NCBI GenBank assembly: GCA_018350325.1
Contig: JAEVLN010000009.1
Span: 2,129,388-2,193,387 of the forward strand
Direction: 5' to 3'
Origin: Globodera rostochiensis
Taxonomy: Eukaryota; Nematoda; Chromadorea; Rhabditida; Heteroderidae
Length of the DNA: 64,000 nt
Below the pieces are notes generated by a model. The model did not search any database, was not told the origin of the DNA, and saw nothing but the letters and a program-made list of their open reading frames with translations. The translations under genes and the position numbers were made by a program. Numbering within the stretch: the first letter of the stretch is position 1; each line of letters opens with the position of its first letter. Shown one piece after another: positions 47,454 through 59,040 of the stretch.

Positions 47454-50400
47454 TCATCCGTTATTTTTACAATGAAAATCAAATTCGCAATGATGTTCTG
47501 CAGTCTCCTCGCCTAAGTTCATGTTTATTAGTGCATTGAAAAGGGATGTGCTCCTGTCTACATGCTCCTTGCACCAATGCTGCTGCTCTTGCTGCTCCAA
47601 TCTTGCGCAGTAGATCTCGAAGGTGTTAAAAAGAAGAGCAAAATGTTGTGCAATCTAAAAATTGTAACTATCGGCGTATTATTAAATATTTGGATTATTA
47701 AAATAATCCTAGCTGGGGTGGGTCTTTCGATTTCGATAATTTCGGGGTTTTTCTTTTATTTCGATTTGGAAAATCGAATTCTTCGAAAAAAATTTTGTAT
47801 CAAATGTTATAGATGATCCTAGTATTAGGTATTTTAAAACATTCATATAAGCGGCGAGCTAGTTTATTTGAAAAATGTCTTTTTAAATTCAAATATCGAA
47901 TTTACTTAGGTTTCTTTATTGTTTCTATATTTTTCTTTTGAAAAAAGAGGATTTAAATTTTACTAGTATTCGAATTTTACTAAATACAATTTTGTGAAGG
48001 AAGGTATACAAATAATACTAACTCCTCGTATTTTTGAATATTTTCATTAATACTAGGATATAGAAGAATCCTAATTAGTGTTTGGCGATGGAGTTTTTAG
48101 GTATTTGTTTTTGATAAAATACCGATACCAAAAATACTGAAATCCCAAATTTCATTGGATTCTAGGACCCAAATTCTAATTTAAGCACATTTTCTAATTT
48201 AAAGATGTATTAGTTTCTCAGGGGTCGGATTCGTCCTTATTTTAAAGGACAGTCCTTGAAAATGCCCTCAATCTTATAATTAAAAAAGTCCTTATTTCAA
48301 GAATGACCTTTGAAAATTAGAATTTGCCGTGAGTATTCAAAATTTTGGAATTTTATGGAGAAATCATGCTTTGGCATTGTGTGGTTCAAAATTTTTAATA
48401 GAAAAGAATCATTTCTTAATCCCCCTTTCAAAACATTGGACCTCTGATAATTTTTACGTTAATTTTTGTAACAATTTTCTTAATAAACATTCTTAAAATC
48501 TTCAAAAAATTTTCCGGCGGCGCTTATCGGCACCGGCGGACTCTTCCCATTTCTTAAAAGCTTTAATATCGCAGTTTTAAAAATTTTGGTTGCAAATCTC
48601 TAGGGTTGTTCAGTACCGGTTACGAAAACCGGGTCTTCGAAATCCCGGTTAACCGAAAACCGGTTAGCCAAACCGCAACAAAAAAAAACCTTAGAAAAGA
48701 GTGTAAGAATGAATATTTTTTCTTACCTTATTCGCTTTATGGTATAGTTGTATGCAAAATGCGCAGGGTATTGGGCCTTTTTCTTGGAGTTGACTAAATT
48801 TATGGCATACAATAGAAGATAAGAAGCTATTTAACTTTCAGCAAATAATTACATTGTTAATCTGAGATAAAGTGACCTCTGATCTTGGACTGATCCGTGC
48901 GTGATCTTCTAATATCAGTAAGTTATTTTGAAAAGCGGCCAGATCAGTGAGCACTTTTTGTAGCTATTTGAGCCTATTTTTGGACAAAATATTTTTAAAT
49001 AATTTCAAATCAGAGGTTAAACCAATACTAGCCAAAAAATTTTAAAATCCAAATAAGTTAATAAACCCGTTTTTCATGTCGCAGAAACTATCATTTGGAC
49101 CAAGCTCCATTGTGGTGTTGAAGGCCCAATTGTGAAAAGCTTCAGCTAACACTTTGCACTCGGCGGAGGTTATTTGGGCTTGACTAGTCAACAACGCGCA
49201 AAAGGAATGGAAAGATGTCGTCCAAGTCGCAAAACTACCAGAGATGCTCTAATACGTTGTAATTTTATAAGTGGTTAGAAAGGAGATTAGAAAATAAGGC
49301 CCTATTTATTAAATTAAATTGCAATTTTTTGTAGCCATATTACACTAATCTTTCAAAATTTGATTAAATTTCAATGTTTTCTACAGGCATGGACACGGTT
49401 ATGAATTTCCTTAACCGTAACCGCCCGTCCTCAAACACTTAGAAACGTTAACCGTCCGTAACCGCCCGTCTTAAAAATCTCATAACCGTTAACCGCCCGT
49501 CCTCAAAATCTCATAACCGTTAACCGCCCGCGGTTATCCGCGGTTAACCGCATTATTTAAAAATCAATAAAGTTTTCCAGATTTTGAACAATCGATTTTT
49601 CAAAACTATTTTTTTCCGATCGTGATGTGGCGTCCTTCTAAAATTAAATCAAAATTGATGTGTATTGAACTTAACAAGTGATTTTTATCAGATTTTGTCA
49701 ATGAATAAAATTTTTAAATCTCTTTCTAACACTTTCATGATTAAAATCTAACAAAGCGCGACCGATCAGCGAAATTTTTTTCTGTGTTTTTTGCGCTTTA
49801 GATTTATAAAATATTTTTTGGGCGGTGTGGGGGTTCGGCGGTGCCGATAGGCGCCGCCGAGAGAAAAAATTGAATATTTACCGACTTATGCTAAGAAAAA
49901 TTGTCAAATTGAGGTGATTGAACGTTTTAAAATGCACTAATTATTTATGTAAACACTTAGAATTTTACTTTTTATAGCAAAAATTTTTGTAAAAAATTGT
50001 AAGAATACTAAAAAGAAGGGATATTAAAATATAAATAAAACGATTACAGCGGGTGGGGCTAGAACCTAGAACAAATAAAATCAGTCGGAGAGTTTCACCA
50101 CTAAGCCATCGGATCGATAAAGTAATTTGGTGAAATGTGAATAAAAGTCAAAGAAATTATAAGGCAAATCATCTCAATCCTCAACAGCCAAAAAATAACG
50201 GATACGACGGCTAACCGCGGTTTTAGAGGTCATAACCGTTAACCGACCGTAACCGCCCGCCCTCAAAATCTCATAACCGTTAACCGCCCGTAACCGCGAC
50301 CTTTTAAATTTCATAACCGTTAACCGCGGGTAACCGCGGTTAACCGCGGTTAACCGCGGTTACGGGTAACCGTGTCCATGCCTGGTTTTCTAGCCATATT

Positions 50401-52089
50401 GCCCTAATCAAATTCTATAAACATCAAAACTTTAAAAAATTTGTTTTTTTTAAATTTTAAAAAGGTCGAAAGTTCCTTTTTATGAGCGCATTTCGCTACA
50501 AAAGATAAAGGTTAACTGTTAAAAATCATACTAATTGTAACAAGATTCTCGCCAAATTGCAAGAAGAGGCATTTTTCGTTTTGCTCGATGCACTTCTTTC
50601 CAACATTGAGTTGTCAGATTGGTCTTCTCTGTAATGTCATTAATGAGCCCTCAAGAACCGATGGAAATACACAAATATCCATTGTTCATTTTCAGGTTGA
50701 AGTTTAACAACCAAAAAAGCGATTTTGGCAGCATTCTAACCACTAAACTAATGCGTGCTTTAGAATAGGGACAGAAAATTTGCTAAATAGGACATCGAAG
50801 ACCAAAAATAAGACTTAGGGGTCCGAATAAGGACAATTTAATCTTATAAAAGCTTATAAAAGCTAATAAAAGCTTTAGAATGATAGCAAAACCTTGATTG
50901 GTTGATTGACAAAAAGAAAAGCTAAAAATTGATTTCTGACAATAACGCTTAAAAAATATTTGTTGTAACCAGAATCCGCACGTAAAAGCAAAACTTACAA
51001 TTTAAGCCGAAACAGCTTCAATTCTTGCGTCATTCTTTTATGCTCCAACGCCGCTTTTTCGTGTTCTTTTTCTGCCTCGCGTAAGTGTTGTACAAATCCA
51101 TCCTCCTGCCATTTTGATTCATCAAATTCGCCTATAATGTAAAATGAAAAACTTTTAAGGCTTAGGTGACAAAATATGAAAATACATATTTAATTTAATA
51201 AATAAAAATTTAATTAAGGTGGCTTCGCGACTCCCGAACCCTGACCTCGGCACGTTCTGCTTAAATAAGGCTACGATCTCAAATTTTCAAAAGCAGCATC
51301 AGAACGTGAAAACAGCAGCATTGAGCATCAAAAAGCAGTAAATTTCATTCGTATATTTCTGGGTACAAAGAATTAATTTGAGCAATTTCCTGTCAGAAAT
51401 GAGCATTTTGCGAATTTGTTATGAATTTTGCGCGCGATTTCACAAAAATTTTTGGGAAAAGAGGGTGGGGCTCAGCGGTGCCGATTGGAGCCGCCGAGAA
51501 CATTTTAAATTTTCGACTCAATTTGTTAAGAGATTTGCATGTTTTTCACAACCTAATCGACTTCAAGACATAACCCTTGAATTCAATTATAAAGCAAGAA
51601 TTTTCTTTTGTTGGACATCTCTGAACTTTTAAATAGTATAAAAAGTCAATTATACTGCAATTTTGTTGAACAATTTACTCGAAAAATCATTAAATTTTCC
51701 ATTTTTTAAGTAACATTATGCATGCCAAATATTCAAATTAAGCATCTATGAAATTTTTTTTTAATTTTCCAAAAAACCCACAAAAAATCGGCAAAAAACC
51801 CACAAAGCTTCTGAATACCCACAAAAACAGCATTTTAAAAAAAACATCATTGCACTTTCAACAACCCACAAAAAGCTAAGCAGCAGATATCGCAGCCCTA
51901 GCTTAAATGCCCCCGACTTTCTCGCTCGCGTGGGGTCGCGGAGCAATCCTAATTAAATCTTTTATACATATACTCACTCAAATCCTTGTCTATGCTCATT
52001 GGTTGAATAAAAGCCGTTGCGTGGGATATGAGCAGGAGGATGACACTGATGTGGTAACAGTGCCACAAGGGGCGCCCCTTGGCAAGCAT
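47454..52089 (-). CDS. Unrecognised secreted protein, intact paralogue, about 4 exons
   Basis: I do not recognise the family. Exon 1 (52089-51978) encodes MLAKGRPLWHCYHISVILLL.. with a clear signal peptide ending near SHATA, so the product should be secreted. Exon 2 (51131-50999) is a charged helical segment (EFDESKWQEDGFVQHLREAE). Exon 3 (from 49234 to about 49080) encodes SFHSFCALLTSQAQITSAEC and AFHNWAFNTTMELGP. Exon 4 (47654-47454) encodes IAQHFALLFNTFEIYCARLE and ends HCKNNG-TGA. Exons 1-3 join in phase (1, then 2). The exon 3 donor and its phase with exon 4 are unresolved, and a conserved block near 48870-48925 may be an extra small exon. The total is about 200 aa. Intron 2 contains a 1-kb hAT element. 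Paralogue of the decayed locus at 23513-42845. Confidence 0.68.
49384..50384. mobile_element. 1-kb hAT-type element with perfect 18-bp ends
   Basis: The ends CAGGCATGGACACGGTTA are exactly inverted. Identical 8-bp repeats GTTTTCTA flank it at 49376-49383 and 50385-50392. Subterminal sequence is iterated 'cataaccgttaaccgcccg', a series facing inward at both ends. The centre is AT-rich without a transposase. It is in intron 2 of the intact secreted-protein gene. Confidence 0.95.
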
Positions 52090-52265
52090 GGCGAGGACGA
52101 TGAGTGATTTGACAAGCCGAACAAGCGTACATATGGTATATGACCAAAACGACTGAAAATTTTTTTTAAATCGACTAACACTTCGGCTGTGCCTACGTAA
52201 GAAGGCTCAGGCAGAGTAATAACCAGGGACTAATCTGGGTTTCTGGCCCATGCTCTGACGTACAC

Positions 52266-52345
52266 ACCAGGGATATAACCGGATGCCGGACCATTTTTAT
52301 GCCGGATTGAACTTTATGCCGAAAAATCCGGAATTAAATCCGGCA
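52266..52345. mobile_element. One-ended CAGGGATRTAACCGG element
   Basis: It starts 'caccagggatataaccggat' and ends 'ttaaatccggcata', then runs into a G-run. It is related to 21714-21801; the far inverted end is not preserved. Confidence 0.55.
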
Positions 52346-52476
52346 TATGGTGGTGAGGAGAGGGGGGGGGGGGGGTCGGTGGTCGATAAGCTAAATTATG
52401 TGCTGGAACCCCAAGCTCGGCCCTGATTCGGTTTATTAAGCACAAGACAGTTTCAGCAAGAGAACTAAAAATAATG

Positions 52477-53265
52477 TTATTCTTCGACCTGAAAATAGTA
52501 GTTGAACACGCTCATCACGACGGCACAGTGCGACAGAAAATTGCCGTTCAAGGCGTCCGCAGGCGAAAAGGAGCTGTTCAGCACCGGCACTTGCTCATAC
52601 AGCTTGAAGGCGGCGTGGAGAAAATCTCTGAGTGTTTTTTGGATGTTAATTGTCTGTTCACCTAAAATTTGTGCCTTTTAAAGTTTAATTAAATTTCTAT
52701 CATTAAAATAAAAAAAGAATTCTGTTTAGAATAAAAAGGTTTACACCAAATTTTAATTTGAGTCGCTTTCAAATAGAAAGCAAGAAAATTATTGTTTTCG
52801 AAATAAATTGGCACGACAATTTGCAATTTTTTATTTATAATACTTTTAAAATAAAAGATATTTAAAATGAATTAATTAACACAAAAGACCACACACTTCC
52901 TGAATATCGGCCCAATTTGGACGGTCTTTTGGAAGTTGGTCGGGTGTTCACGGTTCCAGTAGCTCTGGTTGTTTGGTACAATGATCATCTGCTTGATTTG
53001 GTAAATCTTGCTGCAACTCAACAGCTCCACCTGTGACAACTTTTGATAAAAAAATATATTTAAATAAAAATAAAATTAATTAAAAAGTGCCTGAAGGCAA
53101 AATTTGCAAAATTTATATAAATAAACTTTAAAAGCACCGGGTGGTCATTGGTGAGTCGAATATCAGCAGAGGCCGCCAGCAAAGCATGCACGAGGACGAG
53201 CAAAAAAAATGTCTAAATTTATAACAAAAATAAATTTATTTCTTTTTCTTTTTGCGGACGACCAT
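52477..53265 (-). CDS. Small secreted protein, 132 aa, 4 exons, unrecognised
   Basis: Exons are 53265-53263 (the ATG alone), 53212-53138, 53030-52895 and 52661-52477. Phases close to exactly 133 codons. The second exon gives TFFLLVLVHALLAASA, a strong signal peptide, so the protein should be secreted. The mature part begins DIRLTNDHPVELLSCSKIYQ, with two early Cys, and ends FNYYFQVEE. No domain is recognised. The one-codon first exon is inferred from ATG followed by gtcgtc and an acceptor (atttag) directly before the signal-peptide codons; an in-frame stop rules out reading straight through. It is preceded on the same strand by the four-pass membrane cluster and followed by the secreted-protein paralogues. 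A dead copy of its 5' end is at 45594-45720. Confidence 0.72.
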
Positions 53266-53929
53266 ATGTGCTGAACAACAAATCGGCGGCAAAACTCCAA
53301 CTAACAAAAGCACTCCTTAATGGACCTGACAGAAAATTGAAGTGATTAGTGCCTAAATTAAATTAAATGAACATGAAACTTATATTACAAAATCAATTTT
53401 TTAAACTATAAAAAGCCAGATTTTGTGATATTTAACGAAAAATGCGGGAATAAATAAATTATAAATAATATTATTAATGCATATATGTCCTTTAGGCTTC
53501 AGGGCATATTAGCTTTTTGGGATTAATGTTTCGCGATCATTCATATTTGTAGCCAAATGTTCTTCTCCTAAGTATCAAAATACTTATAACATAGGAACAA
53601 TAATGTTTTTAAAATGGTGTTTAATTTATGAAATTATTTTTTTATTATATTTTTTAAAGTATTTTAATAATGAATAAAATGTTGTTCATATGAATTATTA
53701 ATAAGGCCGAGATTTTTTATTTTTTTATATGTTTTTTTGCGAATACTTATAGTGAGAAGCCCAAAAATCGCATTTATTTCGAAAAATTCTCGACCCTAAT
53801 TAATTCTTGACGACCTATTTAATTGCGCAGATGTTCTTTTTTTTGATGGACTTGAAGAAGAGTGGTGAGGGGCATGCGCCCTCTCTGTCTTCTTTAAACC
53901 CATCGTGAAGAACAACATCTGCCCAATTG
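53266..53929. other. Intergenic, no gene seen
   Basis: AT-rich upstream region of the 132-aa gene. 'attaatgcatatatg' and similar runs are present; no exon or element could be supported. Confidence 0.45.
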
Positions 53930-54058
53930 AATGGGGCCAAGAGTGTAGCTCATTTGTTTGGCCAAAACTGTAGCTTATTTGTCAGGCCAAGACTGTCGCT
54001 CATTTGTCAGGCTAAAATTGTCGCTCATTTGTCAGGCCAAGACTGTAGCTCATTTGTC
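53930..54058 (+). repeat. About 27-bp tandem repeat, five copies
   Basis: The unit 'ggccaagactgtagctcatt' followed by 'tgtca' repeats five times with a few substitutions. Confidence 0.92.
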
Positions 54059-54409
54059 AAAGCTACGCATCATCGCATTTTTGGGAGTTTTTCAATGGGC
54101 TGAAAACAGAGTTGGCATCTCTATATGAGACAAATTAATTTTTATATTATCATCATTACTTTAATCTATTAAATTTTCCAAAAAATGATTCTTCAAATTT
54201 ATAAATTCAGTTTTCACAAACTTAGCTTATTTGATTTTTTTGCATCAAAAATTGTGAACAGTAATTGTTGCTTGGCGAAAAAATTGTTGACGTAATGTTA
54301 TTTGATGCTTGCATGATTACGACTTTGTCAATAGAAAATAGAATGAATTTAAGTCCAAACTTATTTAAATTTCGACTCACTTATGTATAAGGTACGAACC
54401 CTGATTTAA

Positions 54410-54660
54410 CTAATAAAATAAAAAATAAATTTTATATTTTCATAATTATTTTTGAGTATGAGTTCAATTGATTTATGACACTTTTTGACAATTGTCGACC
54501 CGATGGACCAATTGCCAAATTTTTTCAAAAGGAAAAAATCAACAAATCTAACTGAATACAAACAACACGCCTTTTTTGCCAACGTAACGCACAAATTAAC
54601 AATAACAACAATAAAAGTGTCATACAAACGAAGACCGTAATTATGTACACGGAAATAAAG
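54410..54660 (-). pseudogene. Fragment of a four-pass membrane gene (exon 4 plus 3' flank)
   Basis: Positions 54430-54490 match exon 4 and the following sequence of the gene at 57946-59040 ('gacacttttgacaattgtcg'-type). Positions 54545-54655 match the 3' flanks of the copies at 60196 and 62826 ('aacgtaacgcacaaattaac', 'gtcatacaaacgaag'). The pieces are in an order not seen in intact copies, so this is a rearranged remnant. Confidence 0.65.
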
Positions 54661-54667
54661 GGCTACC

Positions 54668-55448
54668 GGTCCGAGTGTCGAATAAACCAAATACAGTCCG
54701 AGTGTCGAATAGAACTAAAAATGTCCGAGTGTCGAAAGTCCCAGTGTCGAAAAGTCTGAGTGTCGAATTGAACAAAAAATGTCCGAGTGTCGAACAGAAC
54801 AAAAAATGTCCTGGTGCCGAAAAACCAGGGAAGGTCCCAGTGACGATTTCTATAATGAATTAACGGGAAAACTGAATTTTTGATGGAATTTGTTAAGATT
54901 GGTCCACAAATTACGAATTTTAGCCCACCCAGTTGCATTTCTGACCAATTTCATAACAAAAAATGGGAATTTTACACTATATGGGAGTGGTTCGGATCCG
55001 AATAAAAATAATACCAAACACTAAATTTATTAGCTCCTCACCAACCTATTCATACCAGGATACCTCGCACTTTGTCGTGGTTTCCGATCTCAAACTGCAT
55101 TCGCTGTTGGCTCTATACCGGTTGTCAAAATAAATAGAAAAACAACAGTATGTATGTTAGAGATCTCGTTTCGAGGATCTCGAAAAATCTCGACTCGTCA
55201 AGTCCGGTCTCTAAAGTATGTACATAAATAAAAAGTATGAAAATTGATCCGATTTTGCTTTTTGCAGTGAAAAAATAGAATTCGACACTCGGTCGATATT
55301 TGTTCTATTCGACACTCGGATAGTATTTGCACTATTCGACACTCAGACTTTTCGACACTGGGACTTTCGACACTCGGATATTTTTAATTCTATTCGACAC
55401 TCGGACATTTTTTCCACTATTCGACACTCGGACCATTCGACACTCGGA
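54668..55448. mobile_element. Foldback element with arms of iterated GTCCGAGTGTCGAA units
   Basis: The left arm (54668-54845) has about eight copies of 'gtccgagtgtcgaa' spaced by 0-15 bp of 'tagaacaaaaa'. The right arm (55268-55448) has about nine copies of the inverse, 'ttcgacactcggac'. The central about 400 bp is unique and contains a nested MITE (55158-55213). It shows the same architecture as the foldback at 24910-25362 with an unrelated unit. Confidence 0.92.
55158..55213. mobile_element. Short TAGAGA-type MITE nested in the foldback
   Basis: Starts 'tagagatctcg' and ends 'ggtctcta', with 'gatctcgaaaaatctcgactcg' inside. Flanking octamers ATGTATGT and AAGTATGT differ at one base. A diverged TAGAGCCCGG-family member. 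Confidence 0.7.
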
Positions 55449-57053
55449 TCGGAAGCGAAATAAAGGACAAAAAGTTCTTGCATGTTTTTAAATTTTAGCT
55501 AAAAATGCACATATCTCAGCCGAACATGAACCAATTTGTCGAGTTTTTATAGGCTTTGAATAAAGCGCTTACTAACGACTCGGGTGGCATGTTGCCCGAG
55601 GCGCTTGGCCTACGGGCCGCAACGTTATGGCAATTTGAATCTCGTGAGTTGTCAATATATGCGTTGAGTGGGAGTGAAATTCTAAAAAAAAGCCGTCTTT
55701 TTGCCCTAAATCGAGCTGAGTATTTTATATGATGTACTGATAAAGAATTCGTCAATAGAAACTAAAAAGTGAGCATTTAAACCGGTTTAAATTTTTAAAA
55801 ATTAAGGAAAAAATCGACTTTTGAGTGGGAAGTTTCCCTCGATTTGCAGGGAAATCCCCCCCCCCCCCTAATTTGTAGAAAATTCTCTTGTTTTTGAGGG
55901 AGACTTCCCCCGAAATCGAGAGAGATTTACCAACGTAAAACAAGAAAATTCCCGGGGAAAAATCCACCAATTTTGAAAGTTGAAATTTTCCTCCAAAAGC
56001 TCCCCACAAAAATAGCAGGGGAACACTTTGTCCCCCAAAATAATAAAAAGAATCGACGGTAAAACAAATCCAAATTGGCTAATCTTTCTGAGTTAAAATG
56101 CGCTGAGAATAAATAACATATTTTCGAACGATTTAAAAAAAAAATTTTTCAGAAATTTGAACAAAAGAATCCCCCGCTATGGTTTTATGGCCAACTGTAA
56201 CTTTGCTTAAATCAGGAATCGTATTTGTCCTTTTTTTTTTAAAGATTTGTACTTCATTTGGGGGTACACGTCCTTTTTTGTACATTATTTGAGATTTCTG
56301 GAGCTTTTAAATAATGTTTGTTTAAATAATCTTTAGACAGATTGCCAAATTTGTTAAGGTTGAAGCATTTTTTGCATTCTTTTTTGAATTTTCGCTTAAA
56401 AAATGTCCAAAATTTCGTATCAACGTGCTTACCATTTTTCATTTTCGTTTCGGAATTGGTGTTTTTAGGGAAAATAAAATAAAGCTGCAGAAGGTAACTA
56501 AAAATCCCATCCCCGGTAACATACGTGAAATAGTAGGGGGGATCAACGGCCTTTCGTACGAACGATGGGGGAGGGGGGGGGGGATTTTCCAATGGAATTT
56601 ATATGTATTCTAAACAGAGTTTATTAGTATACAAAAACAAATACTTTTCCTACTTAAAAAATTGTTATACATATAAAACAAACACTCCATTGATTATTAT
56701 TAATCAAAAACAATATTACATTTTTTTTAAAATATGTTTTAAAACAATGTGGCTAACAAAATTTAATATTGCAAATATTCAATGAAATACAAAAAAAAAA
56801 ATTATCAAAAGTTATTGATTTACAAAAAGAGTCATGGCAAGAGTCAAGGCAAATCAAAATCAAATTGGCCTGGGCAAACAATGCTTGCTTTTCTCGCGTT
56901 TGGGCTTCTGACATTTCTCCGTGTATGTGCAACACCTTTTAAATTTAAAACTAACCAAAATTATAGATTCTTCGCAGATTTTCATTTTTGAGTTTTGACT
57001 TGTGAATTTAGGCATTTTATCTTTTTTTTGGACTTCATTGATATTTAAAAACC
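55449..57053. other. Spacer with repeat fragments
   Basis: 55746-55812 is an arm-end fragment of the 22330-23065 foldback. C- and G-runs lie at 55857-55868 and 56569-56582. At about 56942-56840 (minus) there is an open segment following 'aaaag' that encodes HGEMSEAQTREKQALFAQAN; it looks protein-like but I could not attach it to a gene. Confidence 0.45.
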
Positions 57054-57645
57054 TTATTTGGCTTCATCTTCACTCGACGGCTCGTCGCTTGCATGCCCCA
57101 CACTTTCATTTAATACCATTTCCTCTGCATTCCGTCACCCGAAATCACAACAAATATTAGCTATTCGCTGTGCCCGGCTGTAGGTTCTACGCTTTTTTGA
57201 AAAGGTGCGAATCCAGTCGCCTCATCTGGCACAATAGTCACCTTAGTAGTTCGAATTTTTCGACCCAACTTTGATTTTTCAGAAAAGTAATAAATAGGGA
57301 TCGGATTTATATGCACCAAAAATGGCCAAAATATGCATTTTTAACATTTTTTTTTTTGCCAAAATATGCTTTGCACAAAACTTTTTTTGAGCTAATTTTA
57401 TCAAAACTAATTGGACTAAAAATATGCAAAATGCATATAATCCGTTCCCTACTAATAAACCTCGAGAAATTCCTCTGCGTGCGGCAAAACCATAAGCACA
57501 GAAGATGGCCGCATTCGTGCACAGAAACTCTGGCAGTGTTCTGCTCACGAGTTTCATTGGCTAATTCAATTTCGGCTTGAAACATATTGTAATTATCCCA
57601 GCGCTCGCGGCCTGCAGCCTTTGCAGGTTTGCTCGTGAAAGGCAT
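57054..57645 (-). CDS. Small acidic-tailed protein, 87 aa, 3 exons
   Basis: I do not recognise it. Exons 57645-57529, 57268-57191 and 57122-57054 are all phase 0 and total 88 codons with TAA. The protein begins MPFTSKPAKAAGRERWDNYN, continues with a charged helix (ELANETREQNTAR) and a basic-to-hydrophobic patch (GRKIRTTKVTIVPDE), and ends in an acidic tail (DEPSSEDEAK). No signal peptide or membrane segment. This composition suits a small nuclear or chaperone-like factor, but that is speculation. The first intron carries a hAT MITE at 57295-57451. The acceptor of exon 3 (cagag) has an alternative two bases upstream. Confidence 0.5.
57295..57451. mobile_element. hAT-type MITE in intron 1 of the 87-aa gene
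   Basis: The ends TAGGGATCGGATTTATATGC and, inverted, TAGGGAACGGATTATATGC have few mismatches. Flanking octamers GTAATAAA (57287-57294) and CTAATAAA (57452-57459) differ at one base. The interior has 'aaatatgca' iterations, resembling the element at 47102-47334. Confidence 0.9.
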
Positions 57646-57945
57646 TTTTAAAATTGGTTTTTTTGCCTTAAAAATTTAATGATACATAGTCAAAGCTCAT
57701 TTGATTTCTCATTTTTCACTTTAGAAATGTTGTATAATACTTATAGATTTGAAGAACCCTTTGGCAGCACAAAAATTGGACAATGTTGTTTTGCCCCATT
57801 ATTTACCAATTTGATTTTACATATTAATTTTGATTTTTGGTTAATATTTTGAAGAAAAAATTTTCAACCCGAAGACCCGACCCGACATTTTTCTAAACCC
57901 GCGGGTAATCCTGGTACTTGTACCTAATAAAGTAAAAAATAGATT

Positions 57946-59040
57946 TTACATTTTCATAATTATTTTTGCGTGTGAGTTCAATTTATGACACTTTTTGACA
58001 ATTGTCGTCTCGTACCCAATTTTGATCACCTCAACGACCTTAAATTGTAAAATGTATTGATTAAGTGCAAATAGCAAAATAATCAGGGATGAAGGCAGCC
58101 GACGCTAGATCACTCACTACTAGAGACTAGAGCCCGGTCAAGACGAGAAATATCGATTCGAGATCTCGTTCGAAGAAATTCTAGAGATTTTTTGAGAATC
58201 TCGACTCGAGATCTCGCTCGAAGCTCAAGTCCGGGCTCTACTAGAAACCGGCCATCCCGATTTTCGGGATTGGTCGAAATTCCGACCTAATCACGGTCCC
58301 AATCAACCCGTGGAATCGCAAGAAAATCGGCAGAGGAATCCCACCCAATCCCGTCCGGTCTCTACTCACTCACTACCCCAGGGGCTATCGACCTTAAATG
58401 TACCTAAATTATGTTGGCCGAAAGGTTAAGTGCAAACAGCAAAAGTAATCAGGGATGAAGGCCCCAGAAAGTGTTTCGGATGTCATCCCTGGCTAGAAGA
58501 TCGGCCAAACCAATTGTTTCAGGCTCGGACCCCAAACCAATCCCGACAGAATCCTAATCCCGTCCACTCACTACCCCAGCGGCTATATTCATGAAAAAGA
58601 AATTGCACCCCGGCAATCAGGTATGGCACGAACAACCACGGATTGCGCGCATGCTGTCCATAAACGACCAGCAAACAAGCGCCCGCGACGAGAGTGTAGA
58701 CCTAATTAATTTTGTCATTAAAACTCATTAGGATACATTTGTTCAAAATTTGATAGTGCAACATTTTCTGTCATTTTTGTGCCAATTAATTTACCAATCC
58801 GTCCCCAATGGTTGTACCGCTGGCTTCGTTCAACATAGTCAACAAGAAAATTCCACTGATCATTTTGACTGAAAAGAAGATCATCGCGACCACATTAATC
58901 CCCTTAATTAAAATTAAAACAAATTATTTTTTGAATTCCAATTTCACCGTTTCAATGCTGACGCAGCCACAACAACAGGTTGTGCCACCTTCATTGTTGT
59001 TTAGACCATATTTGTTGGTTGTGACACTTTTGTTGTCCAT
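57946..59040 (-). CDS. Four-pass membrane protein, LAPTM-like, copy 3 (altered 3' end)
   Basis: Third member of the cluster. Exons are 59040-58948, 58902-58795, 58701-58609 and 58038-57946. The first encodes MDNKSVTTNKYGLNNN.. and the CCCGCVSIET motif that precedes the first membrane segment, as in LAPTM-type proteins. Exons 2 and 3 give two membrane helices (VVAMIFFSVKMISGIFLL; LLVVYG..WLFVPYLIAG). Exon 4 opens VVEVIKIGYET like its paralogues but lacks their gtacgt donor and runs to TAA. It has no counterpart of the last exon with the fourth helix. It may be a truncated protein or a pseudogene. Intron 3 contains the MITE at 58128-58240. Confidence 0.6.
58128..58240. mobile_element. hAT-type MITE (TAGAGCCCGG family)
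   Basis: Ends TAGAGCCCGG and CCGGGCTCTA. Flanking octamers CTAGAGAC (58120-58127) and CTAGAAAC (58241-58248) differ at one base. The interior consists of 'gagatctcg' palindromes. Confidence 0.9.

Noticed and set aside
50045..50125. tRNA-like segment on the minus strand inside the 1-kb hAT element (TGGCTTAGTGGTG and GGTTCTAGCCC)
   Set aside because: A-box-like and B-box-like strings are present, but the T stem and acceptor stem do not pair, so I do not call a tRNA gene.
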